NCBI GenBank assembly: GCA_013407085.1
Contig: JACCGJ010005542.1
Span: forward strand, 1-64,000
Length of the DNA stretch: 64,000 bases
Origin: Atriophallophorus winterbourni
Lineage: Eukaryota; Platyhelminthes; Trematoda; Plagiorchiida; Microphallidae
Reading direction: 5' to 3'
In this document: positions 48,620-59,539 of the stretch, in pieces
Numbering within the stretch: the first letter of the stretch is position 1
Layout: every line of letters starts with the position of its first letter
Position numbers and translations under genes: made by a program
Notes under the pieces: model-generated
What the model was told of the DNA's origin: nothing
Database searches by the model: none
The model's input: the letters and a program-made list of their open reading frames with translations, nothing else

Positions 48620-50065
48620 ATGGTTATGACTAGAAAATCTGCAAAAGTAGATAATACAGCACATACTGTCATAAAGATGCAAGAGAAGCGGTGCCCCGCT
48701 GCTCGCTCGGGCGACTCTTGTCTGGTATGCGCTAAACAGGTTGCTGATAATGCAAAAGCAGTACAATGTGAAATATGTCTCAAATGGATGCATATTCGAT
48801 GCGCAGGAATGAAGCCAGTGACGTATCAGTGGCTTCAGAATATATCATGCGATGTTATTCGGACTGTATGTAAGATATGCCATCCACCATCAAGTGTTGA
48901 GCACGGAAGTAGTCAGAATAAAGTCGTAGCTGCATCTACTAAAGCCGCTAAAGTGCTTGTTGGAGGTGACATAAACATTGACCCAAACTCAGCTGAGGAT
49001 AGACACCACCTACCTGTGGAGAAAACTTGCATGCCATTCGCTTCCTCGACTATAAGCCGTTTACAAAATGGTATTAGTATCGAGGATCCATTGAACGTGC
49101 AGGAACAGGACGTTTGCTCGCCTTCAACACCGTTTGCTCAACAGTCAGGAAGGAATAAGACTTATGCAGATGTGACGTCGAAGGGTCTACACAGTGATCC
49201 GGGCTATGAAATATTGTCACGGCGATTGAGCAAAATAGAGGCTTAGCTAAATGTAGTGGAAGTAGTACCTACTTCTGATAATGCTTTCAGATCTCCGGTC
49301 TCAAAGAAGCCACTTTTTGATTCTCGGAAGAGATGCCTTATTATGGTAAATGTTCCTAAGCAAACCGAAGACATGGCTGAAATACGCTTACAGCAAGAGC
49401 GAACATTCCTACAATCAACCTTTTCAAAGCTTTTCGATCAAGGAGAGGAAGGAGTTACCATCATTTCTGCATTCCGACTTGGCCGGAAGAAGAAGGATGA
49501 TAAACCGCGGACGTTGAAAAATGTTTTAGCTTCAGATGAGCAAGTCCAGATGGTACTAAGACGCGCTCATCGTCTTAAGGGTGAGCCATTCAAGATACTA
49601 CGCGACCTATCTCCTGATGATAGAATCAAAATGAAAAGAGCTACCCAAGAATTGCGAGCACGCAGGGAAGCTGGCGAGGTTGATCTCCATATTGTGGATT
49701 TTCGGGTAGTGAGGAGGAGGCCGCACATTCGTTGGAAGCCGCTGTCAATTCAACCCCAGTTAATCTGTGAACAGATTTCGAGTATTGCTTTCAATGCAAG
49801 AAGTCTACGCAATAAACTTGATGAGGTTAGTGAAATTGCCTGTCGGCGACAGCCAGATATCATTGCTGTTACGGAATCGTGGTTAACAATGGATATATCT
49901 GATATGGAGTGCGCGCTACCACACTATACGCTTTTCAGAAGTGACAGAGTAGCTTCGAGATCTGCCGGTGGCGTTGCCGTATACTTTAAAGAGCACCCGA
50001 TTGTGGAAGTATTAGAAGGTTTTGAAATGATGCTGGAAATGCCGAAACCCTCTGGTGTAAGGTGA
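48620..50065 (+). CDS. Family B ORF1 plus endonuclease N-terminus, one frame with internal TAG
   Basis: ATG 48620 starts MVMTRKSAKVDN. A PHD-type finger follows (CLVCAKQV, CEICLKWMHIRCAG, VCKICHPP). The frame meets TAG at 49244-49246 after SRRLSKIEA; the next codon is CTA and the same frame stays open to 50065. The second part has the standard CR1 ORF1 RNA-binding region (CLIMVNVPKQTED, ISAFRLGRKKK, FKILRDLSPDDR, VDFRVVRRRPHIRWKPL). It then passes without a stop into the endonuclease start (ISSIAFNARSLRNKLDEV, IIAVTESWLT with the catalytic Glu). A frameshift ends it at 50065. The TAG may be a simple mutation or a readthrough codon. Confidence 0.7.
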
Positions 50066-52506
50066 AGTCTAGCTCTGGAGCTGCATCACTTGGGGTCATT
50101 TACCGCTCACCTGACGCTTACGTTCCTGTGTTATGTGATTAAATCAAACGGTATGGTATCACTGGTGACTGTATCATTCTTGGAGACCTGAATGCTCCTG
50201 ATATAAACTAGGCGGATTTAGTTTCGAGGGGTGAACCGTTCCAACATGAATTCCTAGATACGATTTTGGAGCTGAATTTGGTGCAGAATGTAAACGATCC
50301 TACGAGAATATGCGTCGGGCAAGTTCCTTCGATATTGGATTTGGTGGTCACACCTAGATTCTCTGATGTTACGAATCTGTCTATTGAGACCCCCATTGGT
50401 TGCAGCGATCACTGTTCTTTATGGTTCGTTTGGAATCGGGGTCTTCAACCGAGAATACGTACGCATGCCCGGAGAAACTACTGGAAATTAGACACAACGA
50501 GTCTAATCACGTCTGCAAACTCGATGGACTGGTCACTCCCTCTATCTACGAATGTTGATATCTGTTGGTTGGACTTTTTGGGTAAAATAAGATCACTTGA
50601 AAATCATGCCCCATGGATGAATGGAAGATCCCCCGCTAAGGGACCGCCGTGGTTTGATAACGCTATCCGTAAATACATGAAGGTAAGAAAGCGGTTATGG
50701 CGGAAGTTTTGTTCTAGTGGATGCACCGATGACTATGTAACCTACAAAGTTATCCGCAACAAGTGCACCTACCTCAAAAGAGAAAAAGTCAGAACTATGA
50801 AACTCGTTTGGTGGACGAAGCCAACTCGATGCCGAAATGCTTGTTTGCGTACATAAGACGTAGAACGAAAGCTTCTCGACGAGTACCTTGCTTGAGATCA
50901 ATGGGAGGTTCGACTGAACATGAAGATGAACGTAAAGCAGTTCTTCTCGCCGCTCAGTACAATTCGGTTTACACAGAGGAGACGTTTCCCATTCCTCTGC
51001 TTCATGAGAGCCACGCCGAAACGGCGGATATCTCGATCTCGCCAGAGATGGTGCAGTATTTACTAGAACGACTCGATGTACACTCAGCACCTGGCCCGGA
51101 CGATATACACCCGATGCTTTTTAAGGTATTGTCGAGTATCATACATAAACCACTGGCGCTAATCTTCAATTTATCCCTGAGGTATGGTAGGTTACCTAAA
51201 GATTGGAAGTACGGCATTGTCAAACCAATGTATATGGGCGGTGAAACCAGTAATCCGGCTAACTACCGACCGGTTACCCTCACTTCGGTAGTTGTGAAGA
51301 CTGGAACGACTGCTGAAGAAACAGATTGAAGATTTTCTCCTTACAACCAGTCAGTTAACATCTGCTCAACATGGTTTTACGCCAAGACGATCATGCTCAT
51401 CCAATCTCATCACTGCTCGCGAGCACTGGTGTGCTGAACTTGATCTGGGTCACCCGGTAGTCACTGCCTTCATTGACTTCAGTAGGGCTTTTGACCGTGT
51501 TCCATTTCAACGTCTATTGCTCAAGCTCCGTGCTCGTGGTGTAAAGGGACCTCTTCTAACTTGGATTGAAGACTTCCTTGTTGACCGTTCTACACAGGTC
51601 GAGGTTAACGGAGTCAAATCGCAGGTTACACGTCCAACTTCCGGGGTTCCGCAAGGATCTGTTCTCGGTCCGTTACTTTTTAAAGTATATGTTAATGACC
51701 TCCCCGACTCATTTAATACGAATTGTCTACTTTTCGCGGATGATCTGAAAGTTTGGGGTACAGTAAGCTCTTCTGCTGATGATACCATTTTTCAGAACGA
51801 ATTGAACAAATTGCTTGATTGGACGGTAAAATGGCAGCTTCCTGTAAACCGACAGAAATGCGCTGTCATGCTTTTGGGGCCAAGCACGCCTGAAGGTGCG
51901 TACTTCCTCGGGGATCATCAACTGAAGTGGGTTGATACTGAACGTGACCTGGGTACAATTTTGACTCGGAAGCTTGAATCGAAGGAGGATACGAACAGAA
52001 AAGCTGCTGCTGCAAACCGCGCATGGTGGGATATTAGTCGGTCGTTTTCGGTGATTACTCCACAAATGTTTCGCATTCTTTATTCCACATACGTGAGACC
52101 AGTTTTGGAATATGGTTTACCAGCCACCTATCCTCAAAATAAGGGAGAACGTGACCAGTTGGAAAAATTGCAAAGGCGGGCGACGAAACGAGTACAAAGA
52201 TTGAAATCAATTCCTTATGTGGAGAGAGTTCAACGCCTTAACCTCATGTCGCTCAGTATTCGGCGTGTGCGAAACGACCTGCTGCTAACTCGTCGCATAT
52301 TACTGGGAGCTTATGGTGACGAGCTGCGCGAGTTTTTCCCTCTCGTGACGGACTCAAGAACCCGTGGCCATGCTCTAAAGCTTCAAAAGCGAAGAACACT
52401 ACGCCTACCAAAGGGATTCACGCTATCAACAAGAATTGTAAACTTGTGGAATGCGCGAGCTCTGAAAACCAATTCAAGCAACTTTTGGATAAGGTATTGC
52501 CTGTAA
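50066..52506 (+). pseudogene. Family B ORF2 remainder: endonuclease C-terminus and RT, frameshifted
   Basis: Endonuclease continues as ASLGVIYRSPDA and IILGDLNAPDIN (near 50190), then CVGQVPSILDLVVTP and IGCSDHCSLW (50330-50420). RT begins with SAPGPDDIHPMLFKVL and NYRPVTLTSVVVK (51080-51300). The intact 329-codon frame 51517-52506 carries the later RT: motif A AFIDFSRAFDRV lies just before it (51465-51500), then GVPQGSVLGPLL, LLFADDLKVWG, DLGTILTRKL and YVRPVLEYGLPA. It ends with FTLSTRIVNLWNAR. Frameshifts near 50065, 50850 and 51330 and a stop near 50145 disable it. Confidence 0.85.
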
Positions 52507-52744
52507 TCACGGCGAAGCTGAACAACATTCGATAGGATTTCTTCAACTGAGGTTCTCCTGGACTATGTTGCTGATATAAAGAGATGCGGCTTACAAGGGC
52601 TTGACCCCCTGCGTCTATCAAGAAGAAGAACTGAACTGAAGACTATTGACTATTGACCATTCGAGTTCAAGGTCAACGTGGAATTTCGCTCCTTCATTTT
52701 TATAACATTTTTTGATTTAAGTTTTCAACATTACATTACTGACA

Positions 52745-53068
52745 ATGGTTCTCCGTGGCTCAAAAACTGTTCGTCGTAACTCTTCAACTACATCAAATCA
52801 ACCAATTACTCGTAAGAAATCTCAAGAATCCAAAAGCTCACCGGGACTTGCCGTTTGCGGTGAAATCGGATGTTCATCTTCGGTTTTAGAAGGAATAGAA
52901 TGCAGCATTTGTTGTTCCTGGTTTCATTCTGGTTGCTCAGGTTTGACGCCTGCTGATTTTATTGCCCACCAAAAAAATTCAACTATGCTCTGGTTTTGCA
53001 AAGCCTGTAGAGACAACCCCATTGTCCGTTTTCTGCATAAACTGTTAGCTCAACGATCGAAAAAATAG
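52745..53068 (+). CDS. Family A ORF1, PHD-finger part (copy 2), intact
   Basis: ATG 52745 (MVLRGSKTVRRNSS) leads to a complete C4HC3 PHD-type finger: CGEIGCSSS, CSICCSWFHSGCSG and WFCKAC. The frame ends HKLLAQRSKK followed by TAG at 53066-53068, immediately after a run of six A. The -1 frame from that A-run stays open into the coiled segment IAFLEKRLSQLEG, the same situation as in copy 1. It is either a short ORF1a or the first half of an ORF1 split by an old indel. Confidence 0.7.
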   Translation: MVLRGSKTVRRNSSTTSNQPITRKKSQESKSSPGLAVCGEIGCSSSVLEGIECSICCSWFHSGCSGLTPADFIAHQKNSTMLWFCKACRDNPIVRFLHKLLAQRSKK

Positions 53069-54046
53069 CATTCCTTGAAAAGCGACTGAGCCAATTAGAG
53101 GGAATAAATGTTTCTTCAAATTCTTAACCGTAGCAGATTGAAAAAATCGCACCTCATCCCGTTCCCACATTCGCGTCGTTATTCGCGGGAAACTCACCAG
53201 CACCCAAAAGTGATGTTCCTCTTTCTACAGAGGAATTCACTAAAGTGATGCCATCAACTAGGAAGCCAGTTGCTTCTGAGAATTTTCATTGTCAGTCTGA
53301 TTCATTGACAATAATATGCTCTAATGTGCCGGAAACTACGTCTCCCTGCTTTAAAACTCGTCAGCAAGCTGACACACAGCAATGGCGTGCATTTTGCGAT
53401 ACCCTCCACGTGTCTGCTGATCCAGTGAGTTTAGTACGTTTGTCACGTCACCCAAACTCACCTCATTTGGCGAACCGAGACTGCTAAGAGTATCGCTCAA
53501 CGCAATGGAAGATATCGAAAATGTCTTGCTTTCCGCTCACACCTTGAACCGGGGGTCAACTGCAATTCGTATACATCCGGACATTCCCTGGAGTGAACGT
53601 CGACTGAAAAAGCAGCCGTCGTATGATTGGAAAGAAGCCAGTGACAAAAAAGTATCTTTCTCTATGGCGTTCCGGAACTCGTCGATGACGATGCCGCTAA
53701 ATCTGCGACCCACGACTGTGATCAGTGGCGTTTTATTCAGTCGCAAAGCAGAATTTCCGGTACTCTTACTACTGCCGTCAAACGCTTACCGAATTCGCTC
53801 AGTTACAAGGGCCAGGGTCCAATGATATTGAAAATTACTTTTCATTGTGAAGATATGGTTCACACTGCTCTACAGGCGTGGTACCAATTTAAACACCTAG
53901 CCCCCGCTGAAATTCGCTTGCGAGCTGCTGCTGACAAGCCAAAACCCAAGCATCCTATAATCACAGCGGTACCCCCCTCCCCTGACGTATCTGCACCATT
54001 CTCAAAAAACCTCCAACAGCCGACTACTTCAGAGTCGGCACAATAA
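53069..54046 (+). pseudogene. Family A ORF1, RRM-like part (copy 2), broken
   Basis: Same two RRM-like modules as 44580-45571, but with TAA and TAG near 53128, a one-base loss near 53466 (after HPNSPH) and another near 53650 in an A-run. The last segment, 53822-54046, reads in the correct frame (ILKITFHCEDMVHTALQAW) to TAA 54044-54046. It therefore keeps the frameshift signal in its proper reading frame. Confidence 0.8.
54004..54039 (+). promoter_or_regulatory. Predicted -1 ribosomal frameshift signal, copy 2
   Basis: The ORF1 codons are TCA AAA AAC CTC, so the heptamer A AAA AAC (54004-54010) is in exactly the register needed for a -1 slip. The spacer CTCCAACA (54011-54018) is 8 nt. The hairpin is GCCGACT (54019-54025), loop ACTTCAG, AGTCGGC (54033-54039): seven pairs without mismatch. 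The zero-frame TAA is at 54044. The loop's TTCAG could pair with CTGAA at 54085-54089 as a pseudoknot; that part is speculative. The -1 frame is open for 61 codons to 54192 and onward into the endonuclease. Confidence 0.8.
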
Positions 54047-56854
54047 TTCCCCACGATGCGGATCCCTGTCTTTCAAGAGAAAGTCTGAATTGTTTATACA
54101 CAAACGCTCAAGGTCTCATCAGCAAACTCCCAGAATTACGTACTCGGCATGCTTCTCACCCCTTTGATCTCATTGCTATTACGGAGACTTGGTTGTCGGA
54201 TTCTGTAACAGACGCGGAAATGTCACTCACTGGAATGTCAGTCATTCGTAACGATCGTTTAACCAAAGGCGGCGGGGTTCTAGTATATTTTGCATCCTCA
54301 TTTATTTGTGAACCTCTATCTCATCACTGCTCACATCTTGTAGACTCACTTTGGTGTAGTATTCATCTCAAAAAGCAGGATTATGTTCTCCTGGGTGTCG
54401 TTTACCGCCCTCCACAAAACGATCCTGATGCTAATAGGAAACATATTGAGTCCATGCGACATGCTTTATCTTTAAAATACAGTCATGTATTACTGATGGG
54501 AGACTTTAATTCGCCTAGTTTATCAACAATACATGCAAGTGATTTCTTTGCATCGGAACTTGATGGACTTATATCAACCCACCCGCTATATAACCATGTG
54601 CACGTACCTACAAGATTCCTTGGAGGAGATGTACCTTCTCTCCTGGATTTGCTGCTAACCAATGAAGAGCTGATGATTGAAGAAACACATTGAACCACCG
54701 CTTGGGAAAAGTGATCATGTAGTCCTAACGTTCTGTTACACTTGTTATGCGAGCTATCCAGTTCAAACGTCTGTTAAAATCAAGACTGTAACAAATTATA
54801 ATACTTTTCGAGACATCATGTCAGCAAACACTTTTGATTTTTTGCTTAATGACACTCCTACAGCGACTTGGACTGAATTTGTAACAAGATGGCACTTGCT
54901 TCTGAGCCATTCTTCTGTGGCTAAGACAATTCCCTTCAAATCGAAACCTCACAATTCCTTCGTACGCAGTAGAACACGCAAATGGATGTGTTATAGAAAC
55001 GCTGCATGGAATCGCTTCAAAGTGAGTCAATTGCTATCCGATTGGGAGTGCTACCGGCATTTTCGTAATTATTGTACTACACTGGTACGCCAAGACAAGC
55101 TGCACCACCAGACTTTCCTTGCAAACCGGTTTGCGTGTAACCCAAAGTCACTATATAAGTATGTCAACGAGCAGCAACAGGTTCGCTCTGGTATCCAGCC
55201 ACTACAAACTGATGAAGGTCCGACCACAAGTATGAAGGAGGCCGCAAATGCCTTGAGAGCGCATATCATGCCAATCTTCCGCAATTCGGCAAAAGAGTTA
55301 CCGCTATTTTTGCAGCCTGATCCTCCCTTCCATATTTCATCGGTTACATTTACTGCTGCCCGAGTAAAAAAACAGATATTGCTGCTTCGTGCAAATTCTT
55401 CTGCAGGAATCGATCAAATCACGCCAAAGGCGGTACAAGCAGTCGCTGATGTCATTTCTGAACCTCTTGCGTTGTATTTTCAGCGCTTATTAGACACGGT
55501 TGCAGTGCCAGACGGTTGGAAGGAAGGAATAATAACTCCAATATTCAAAGGAGGTAACCGCAGTGACGCAGGGAATTCTCGGCCAGTTACATTAACTCCG
55601 GTGCTGTCCAAAATTATGGAGTCGATCATGGCAGAAGATATAATGAGCGCATTCGAATACTCGGGTCTGATCACTAGTGAGCAGCATGGATTTCGCCGTG
55701 GTCATTCATGCACTTCAAATTTACTCCTAGCTAGAGACAGTTGGACCAGATCAGTCAACCATGGATACAGAGTGGACGTTATCTACCTTGATTTTTCTAA
55801 GGCTTTTGACAGAGTTCACCACGCGGTACTTATTCATAAGCTACGTACTCTTGGAATTGGCCCTCCACTCTTGACATGGATAGCTGCATTTCTGTCCTCC
55901 AGGACTCTTCGTGTGCGGGTGGGTGAGACGCTTTCCGAGACCTTCCCTACTGAATGTGGAGTACCCCAAGGATCGGTTCTTGGACCAAGACTTTTTCTTT
56001 TATTCGTCAATGACATCGGCAAACAAGTGACATCCCAATTTCTAATGTTTGCTGATGACATCAAAATATGGCGCGAGCTTTCTTGCCCAAACGCTTTTAG
56101 CGAGTTGCAGTCTGATTTAAATTCCCTTCACGCCTGGTCGGTAGCGAACCATTTACCGTTCAATGCTGAAAAATGTCATGTACTTCGCATCCGAAAAGAG
56201 GTTAACCCCATTTATACACTGGGTGATGTCCAGCTCCTCGCTACTCGACAAGAGAGAGACCTTGGTGTGTTAGTTCAGAAAGACCTCGGATGTTCGGCTC
56301 AATGTATCAAGGCATCACGTGTGGCGAACCGAAACGTTGGTCTAGTGAAGCGAGCTCTCGGTCGGTTTGACATACGCTTCTTTTCAGCCCTCCTAAATTC
56401 GTACGTTCGCCCTCATTTGGAGTATGCGGTTTCCGTCTGGCATCCGTGGCTGAAGCGTGACGAACTTGTACTTGAGCGGCCTCAACGCCATGCCACGAGA
56501 CTGGTAAAGGGGCTTGAGTGTTATACCTACGAAGATCGTCTCACTGCACTAAGCCTATTTTCATCCAAGTACCGTCGAATCCGTGGCGACTTGATACTGG
56601 CGTACAGGATACTCACTGAAAAATGCCATCCCTGTAAAGAACTGCTTGTGCTTGCTACCGGCAATCGTACGCGTGGGCATCATTTAAAAATCGCCCATCA
56701 ACAAAGCAGGTTGGACTGTCGTAAACACTTTTTTGCCGTTCGTGTTGCACAAACCTGGAACAGTCTACCACTTTTTGTTGTGTCTGCCCCTTCTCTTTCT
56801 ATTTTTAAAGACCGTTTAGATATGCACTTGTTTCATTTGCTTCATAACGTTTAA
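54010..56854 (+). CDS. Family A ORF2: endonuclease and reverse transcriptase (copy 2), one frameshift
   Basis: Entered by -1 frameshift from ORF1: no ATG occurs before the conserved endonuclease start (LNCLYTNAQGL, LIAITETWLSD with catalytic Glu), and the first in-frame ATG is at 54220, inside the domain. LLMGDFNSPSL and PSLLDLLLTNEEL follow. A two-base AC deletion near 54690 breaks the frame, which resumes at 54677 for 725 codons with IEPPLGKSDHVVL (catalytic Asp-His). RT motifs are complete: ANSSAGIDQITPKAV, SRPVTLTPVLSKIMES, YLDFSKAFDRVHHAV (motif A), GVPQGSVLGPRLFL (motif B), FADDIKIW at about 56048-56071 (motif C) and YVRPHLEYAVSVWHPWLK. The end is HLFHLLHNV, TAA at 56854. Its role is target-primed reverse transcription of its own RNA. 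Confidence 0.85.
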
Positions 56855-57086
56855 AAAGCTATAACTTTCTATACTCTATGATACTGAACTTTTTTCCGAT
56901 TTTCAGCGCACAAACTGCTTTCAACTGGAAGTATCAACCAAAGTTTTGTGGTGCTCGCATCCCCATCCCTTACAGTATCAACGTTTTTCTTCATTCGGAC
57001 TTTAATTTTAACCCTGAACTTTCGAATCCATGTGTACAACATCCTGTGGTTTTCTTTTAAGCTTGTCGCTTTTTTTACCACAATAT

Positions 57087-57107
57087 ACTATTGACTATTG
57101 ACTATTA
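57087..57107 (+). repeat. (ACTATTG)n tail of family A copy 2
   Basis: Three heptamers, ACTATTG ACTATTG ACTATTA, after ccacaatat. The same heptamer pair is found at the 5' ends of both family A copies (44165 and 52642). Confidence 0.85.
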
Positions 57108-57111
57108 AACA

Positions 57112-57810
57112 GAAAACAATTTAAGAATTGCATTTTCGATCTTCGCAGTGTCAGCTGTGCTTTTGAATGACCTGGACACTATAAATCCTAAGTCTATCTC
57201 ATCAGCTACTGGTCGAATGGTATTGCTTTCAATCAGATCCCAGATGAGGAAAGGCACATTTTTGCCGTTTATTGGGAGTAACTACTTCTTAGATCAGGCC
57301 GAAATTTGTTAATGTTCTTTTACGGACTCGTGTTGTTCCGAAGCCTGTATTTTAAGATCGTCTGTAAATAACAAACACTTCGATGGGATCATGGGTGGTA
57401 AATCATTAACAAGCGCCTTGAACAAAAAGGGACCAACAACCGACTTTTATGAGACACCAGATGCCGCATCTCTAGGCTCAGAAAAAGCGTTGCTCACACA
57501 AAATATTCATCTTCCCAAATAGAAAATCCGCAATCCGTTTCAGCAGAGTGCTGTCAGGTATTCATTACCATCAGCTACGCGAATAGACCACCGTGTGGTA
57601 CGCGATCGAGCGCTTTGCTGAAGTCAATAAAATGACATCAACTCAACCACCTGCATCGACTAGTTCGCACAAGTGCTCACGGGCTGTTAACAAATTCGAG
57701 GCGCGTGATGCATGTTTAGAGAATCCATGCTGTTTCACGTTTAAGATTCTCTATTTTACCAGGAAACTCCAAATCATTCGTTACTCTCCGTTCCATTGCA
57801 CAGATGTGCA
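57112..57810 (-). pseudogene. CR1-like RT fragment, minus strand
   Basis: Read on the minus strand: QHGFSKHASRASNLLTA near 57730-57680, a motif A relic with an SKAL-DRV pattern near 57610, a decayed motif B (SGVS-KSVVGPFLFKALVNDL) near 57450, a catalytic block LLFTDDLKIQ near 57375, then ADEIDLGFIVSRSFKSTAD near 57190. Order and motifs are those of a CR1-type RT. Several stops are present. It lies in opposite orientation right after the family A copy 2 tail. Confidence 0.7.
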
Positions 57811-57814
57811 ATCG

Positions 57815-58035
57815 TGCAGTACTTTATGCTGTGCGGCCAATACCGTGCTAAATTGATTGGCCAGAGGTAGTGAGCTGCATGCTCAAACACGCTGAAGTCT
57901 CACTACCATCTTTATTCTTTATTTCTTATATCTGTCTAGGCCTGGGCAACCTAACAGTATCTTAGCCCACGTGCAGTCTGACTGTGCGGCACTTTGCCTG
58001 GATCAGGCTTATGCTTTCATGCCATACCATATCAT
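57815..58035 (+). repeat. SINE-like dispersed repeat, copy 1
   Basis: About 220 bp closely similar to 59205-59440 and more loosely to 63725-63880. Landmarks are GATTGGCCA, the inverted pair GGTAGTGAG (57866-57874) / CTCACTACC (57899-57907), then GTCTAGGCCTGGGCAACCT and GGATCAGGCTTATGC. It has no coding capacity. A partial inverted copy lies at 40752-40835. Confidence 0.75.
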
Positions 58036-58079
58036 CCGTTCCATAATCTTCCTGACAGCTGCTATTAATGTAGCTGATC

Positions 58080-58890
58080 AATAGTTAACTTACTTTACTG
58101 CTGGCTACACGGGCGGATCAGACGGTGTGTTGATATTTGTGTCTCGCTTCTTTTGTTTGGGCACACTCCTCCTGCCAGCACTGAAAAAGCAAATGAAGAG
58201 ACTATAATAATGCTGTTCTACAGCATTTGATGAGCTGAGGTGGAACTCTGTCGTCACCCGTGGCCTTCCCATTCGCTAAGCGGTCGATTGCCGTATTGAG
58301 CTCATCATGAGTATCAGGAGTATCTAGATGTTCTATGGTTGGCAACCGCTAAACATTTCCAGGTGCATATGGTAAAACCGTACTGTCCCTATCTTTCCAT
58401 CTGCTTAGTTTTGTCGACAATTGGGTTACCAGATACAGACTTAATGGGAGCCGTTTTAATTTAGTTTGGACGAACGGCTCTCTTAATCCCATAATACATA
58501 CCGTGAAAATTTCCAGTATCCGCAGCTTTTGGGATACTGCGGCTAATTTCAGTCCAATAGTCATTTGCTCATCGTCTTACAGCTTTATAGCTGCTCTGTT
58601 GGCATACCTTTGAATTTCAAGAATGCTGACCGTTTCTCGTCCAACGCAGCAGTCATCTAAGAAGATTTTGCTTCGAACAAGTCGCTCGTTCGACCTTTCT
58701 TCGGACCGTAAGTGGAAAGTGCGACTCGCCATATGCAGCTTTTTAGCGATTCCCAGTTTTATGAAACCTATTCGAGTGGGGTTGTCTTGTTGAACTCGGC
58801 TGTGAAGGCTTTCGCAAATCGCGCAGCTAGATTAGGTTCGCACATGCGAGTGACGTCTATCCTTGGTTTAGTAGAAAATTTAGCGCCTAA
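58080..58890 (-). pseudogene. RTE-like endonuclease-RT linker fragment, minus strand
   Basis: The minus strand encodes YWTEISRSIPKAADTGNFHG (58558-58499), then MYYGIKRAV, KTAPIKSVSGNPIVDKTKQM (58460-58400) and later GDDRVPPQLIKCCRTALL (about 58250-58195). These match the segment between endonuclease and RT in metazoan RTE-like (craniofacial development protein 2-like) elements. Stops are scattered. It is possibly the same family as the endonuclease remnant at 16648. Confidence 0.65.
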
Positions 58891-59204
58891 ATCTTAGCTT
58901 AAGATTCCTTCAAAGATATAAAAAACGTGCAGCAACCGATCCTTGGGTGGTCGGTTCAATAAAGAACCGGTTTGAAAAAATAACAGTTGTGGCAAGTCGC
59001 ATTTGATTATCGTATCATATATCGGTGGCTTTGACACAGAACGCTGTCCACTACCTCCTGAGACACCACTGCCAAATATTTCCGGTGCCTAGATAACCGA
59101 TAATGTGTTTTGACTCCCACTCACGGGGTTTTACAGTCTTCCTCATGTATAGGAGAATCGAAATAACTACTGTAATAAAAACCGTTTCGAGGCTACTGGA
59201 TCCG

Positions 59205-59440
59205 GATGTGCAATTGTTCAGCATTTCTGTGCTGCGCGGCTCACATCGTGCTAAATTGATTGGCCAACGGTAGTGAGCTGCATGCTGAAACACGCTGGAG
59301 TCTCACTACCATTTCTATTCCCCCCTCATATCTGTCTAGGCCTGGGCAACCTGACAGTATCTTAGCCCATGTACAGTCTCTGACTGTACGGCACTTTACC
59401 TGGATCAGGCTTGTGCTTTCATACCATCATACCATAATGC
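59205..59440 (+). repeat. SINE-like dispersed repeat, copy 2
   Basis: Second copy of the repeat at 57815-58035. It has the same GATTGGCCA landmark and inverted pair GGTAGTGAG (59269-59277) / CTCACTACC (59302-59310), then GTCTAGGCCTGGGCAACCT. The 3' part contains GGATCAGGCTTGTGCTTTCA. Confidence 0.75.
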
Positions 59441-59539
59441 ATCCTTTGGAATCGATCATGAAAACAAGGAATAATAAAACCATCGTTTAAATAGGGAGAT
59501 CCTAATTTATCAGCAAATTGTCAAGACGTACAGTTGACC

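Larger units (their letters stand above)
48516..52639 (+). mobile_element. CR1-like family B element (nearly full length)
   Basis: The element starts after a (GAACTGAG)n-like stretch, has the same leader motif AGGTCAACGTGG (48549-48560) as family A, and ends in (GAACT)2 at 52628-52637, directly before family A copy 2. It encodes ORF1 (PHD finger, coiled segment, RRM-like) and endonuclease in one frame interrupted by one TAG, then RT with several frameshifts. Protein similarity to family A is clear but distant. Confidence 0.85.
52642..57107 (+). mobile_element. CR1-like family A, copy 2 (full length, ORF2 nearly intact)
   Basis: The element begins with ACTATTGACTATT (52642-52654) directly after the family B tail, has the leader motif at 52670-52681, and ends with ACTATTG-ACTATTG-ACTATTA (57087-57107). 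ORF1 is damaged (stops near 53128 and two one-base deletions). ORF2 has a single AC-dinucleotide loss near 54690; the rest is open for 725 codons. Copy 1 carries the intact version of the ORF1 half damaged here. Confidence 0.9.
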
